Assembly (NCBI GenBank): GCA_964512995.1
Contig: CAZELM010000008.1
Span: 75,659 to 139,658 of the forward strand
Reading direction: 5' to 3'
Length of the DNA stretch: 64,000 bases
Source of the DNA: CAZELM01 sp964512995
GTDB taxonomy: Bacteria; CSSED10-310
Shown: positions 63,775-64,000 of the stretch, piece after piece
How positions within the stretch are numbered: position 1 is the stretch's first letter
Layout of the letters: each line of letters begins with the position of its first letter
Notes under the pieces: model-generated
Databases searched by the model: none
The model's input: the letters and a program-made list of their open reading frames with translations, nothing else
Told to the model about the DNA's origin: nothing
Position numbers and translations under genes: made by a program

Positions 63775-64000
63775 TCCGGATCATGAGTGATGGTCCCCGG
63801 ATCATGTGTGATGGTCTCCGGATCATGTGTGATGGTCTCCGGATGATATGTGACGGTCTCCGGATCATGTGTGATGGTCCCCGGATGATAAGTGACGGTC
63901 TCCGGATGATATGTGATGGTTTCCGGATCATGAGTGATGGTCTCCGGATGATAAGTGATGGTCTCCGGATGATAAGTGACGGTCTCCGGATGATAAGTGA
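63775..64000. repeat. Second 21-bp tandem repeat array (continues past window)
   Basis: Units of the form TCCGGATCATGTGTGATGGTC, with limited variation (GATAAG/CATGAG, TGACGG/TGATGG), repeat about 10.8 times and reach the end of the window. The period, 21 bp, equals that of the 33.5 kb array but the sequence differs. There are no spacers, so it is not CRISPR. Confidence 0.95.

Noticed and set aside
63775..64000. CRISPR array at the end of the window
   Set aside because: No spacers between units; simple 21-bp tandem repeats, no cas genes in the window.

Overview
The window is bacterial chromosome, roughly half G+C by eye, from a Gram-negative and probably anaerobic organism. The outer membrane is implied by a TolC-type outer-membrane factor with its RND pump, a monofunctional peptidoglycan transglycosylase, an exported lipoprotein and a ZorB/OmpA-type peptidoglycan-binding protein. 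The anaerobic lifestyle is suggested by a single-chain pyruvate:ferredoxin oxidoreductase and a selenocysteine-containing, NAD-linked type formate dehydrogenase. The sequence is a scaffold (one run of 100 N) and the mix of families fits an uncultured, deep or Desulfobacterota-like lineage, but no marker here fixes the phylum.

Layout. 1-2.3 kb (+): the C-terminal end of an EboE-like protein, an exported diheme GEGP protein and a SAM methyltransferase. 2.4-10.6 kb (-): a conserved informational block read in the order tadA, two tRNA-Ser genes, SRP RNA, dnaX, ybaB/ebfC, recR, followed by nifJ (PFOR). 10.7-12.9 kb (+): a Ser/Thr kinase fused to a receiver domain, and mtgA. 13.3-15.0 kb (-): a two-component NSS amino-acid transporter with its 41-residue small subunit. 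15.2-19.9 kb: a sulfatase-like lipoprotein, a Memo-family protein with an N-terminal extension, and pckA. 20.0-23.7 kb (-): a three-gene operon whose first two genes are ZorA- and ZorB-like; it lacks the usual Zorya effector genes and is the best candidate for an undescribed system. 24.0-31.3 kb: MobA-type molybdenum cofactor gene, HD protein, ferritin-like protein, then fdhA (UGA = selenocysteine, SECIS visible) and a NuoE-NuoF fusion whose NuoE part has lost three of its four cluster ligands. 32-33.5 kb (+): an NTPase fused to a membrane domain. 33.5-34.3 kb: tandem repeats and the N gap. 34.3-37.2 kb: GT9 glycosyltransferase and a polytopic membrane protein. 37.7-43.9 kb (+): a cusCBA-like copper/silver efflux operon, followed convergently by a sigma-54 activator. 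45.3-49.2 kb: ArnT-like GT39 and a YgiQ radical SAM protein. 49.4-56.2 kb: collagen-like exported protein, orphan type III-like DNA methyltransferase, a 284-bp element in three tandem copies, TatD hydrolase and a parallel beta-helix exported protein. 56.5-63.2 kb: DUF2723 and YfhO membrane proteins, UDP-sugar pyrophosphorylase and a TauE/SafE permease.

How parts connect. PFOR, PckA and formate dehydrogenase point to fermentative or formate-linked C3/C1 metabolism, and the MobA-like protein next to fdhA would supply its guanine dinucleotide cofactor. GT9, GT39, the 443-residue membrane protein, DUF2723, YfhO and the UDP-sugar pyrophosphorylase together suggest considerable investment in surface glycans. 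The intergenic DNA is unusually structured: a hairpin-bearing repeat family occurs at four tail-to-tail gene junctions, there are two different 21-bp tandem arrays, and there are MITE-like inverted-repeat elements.
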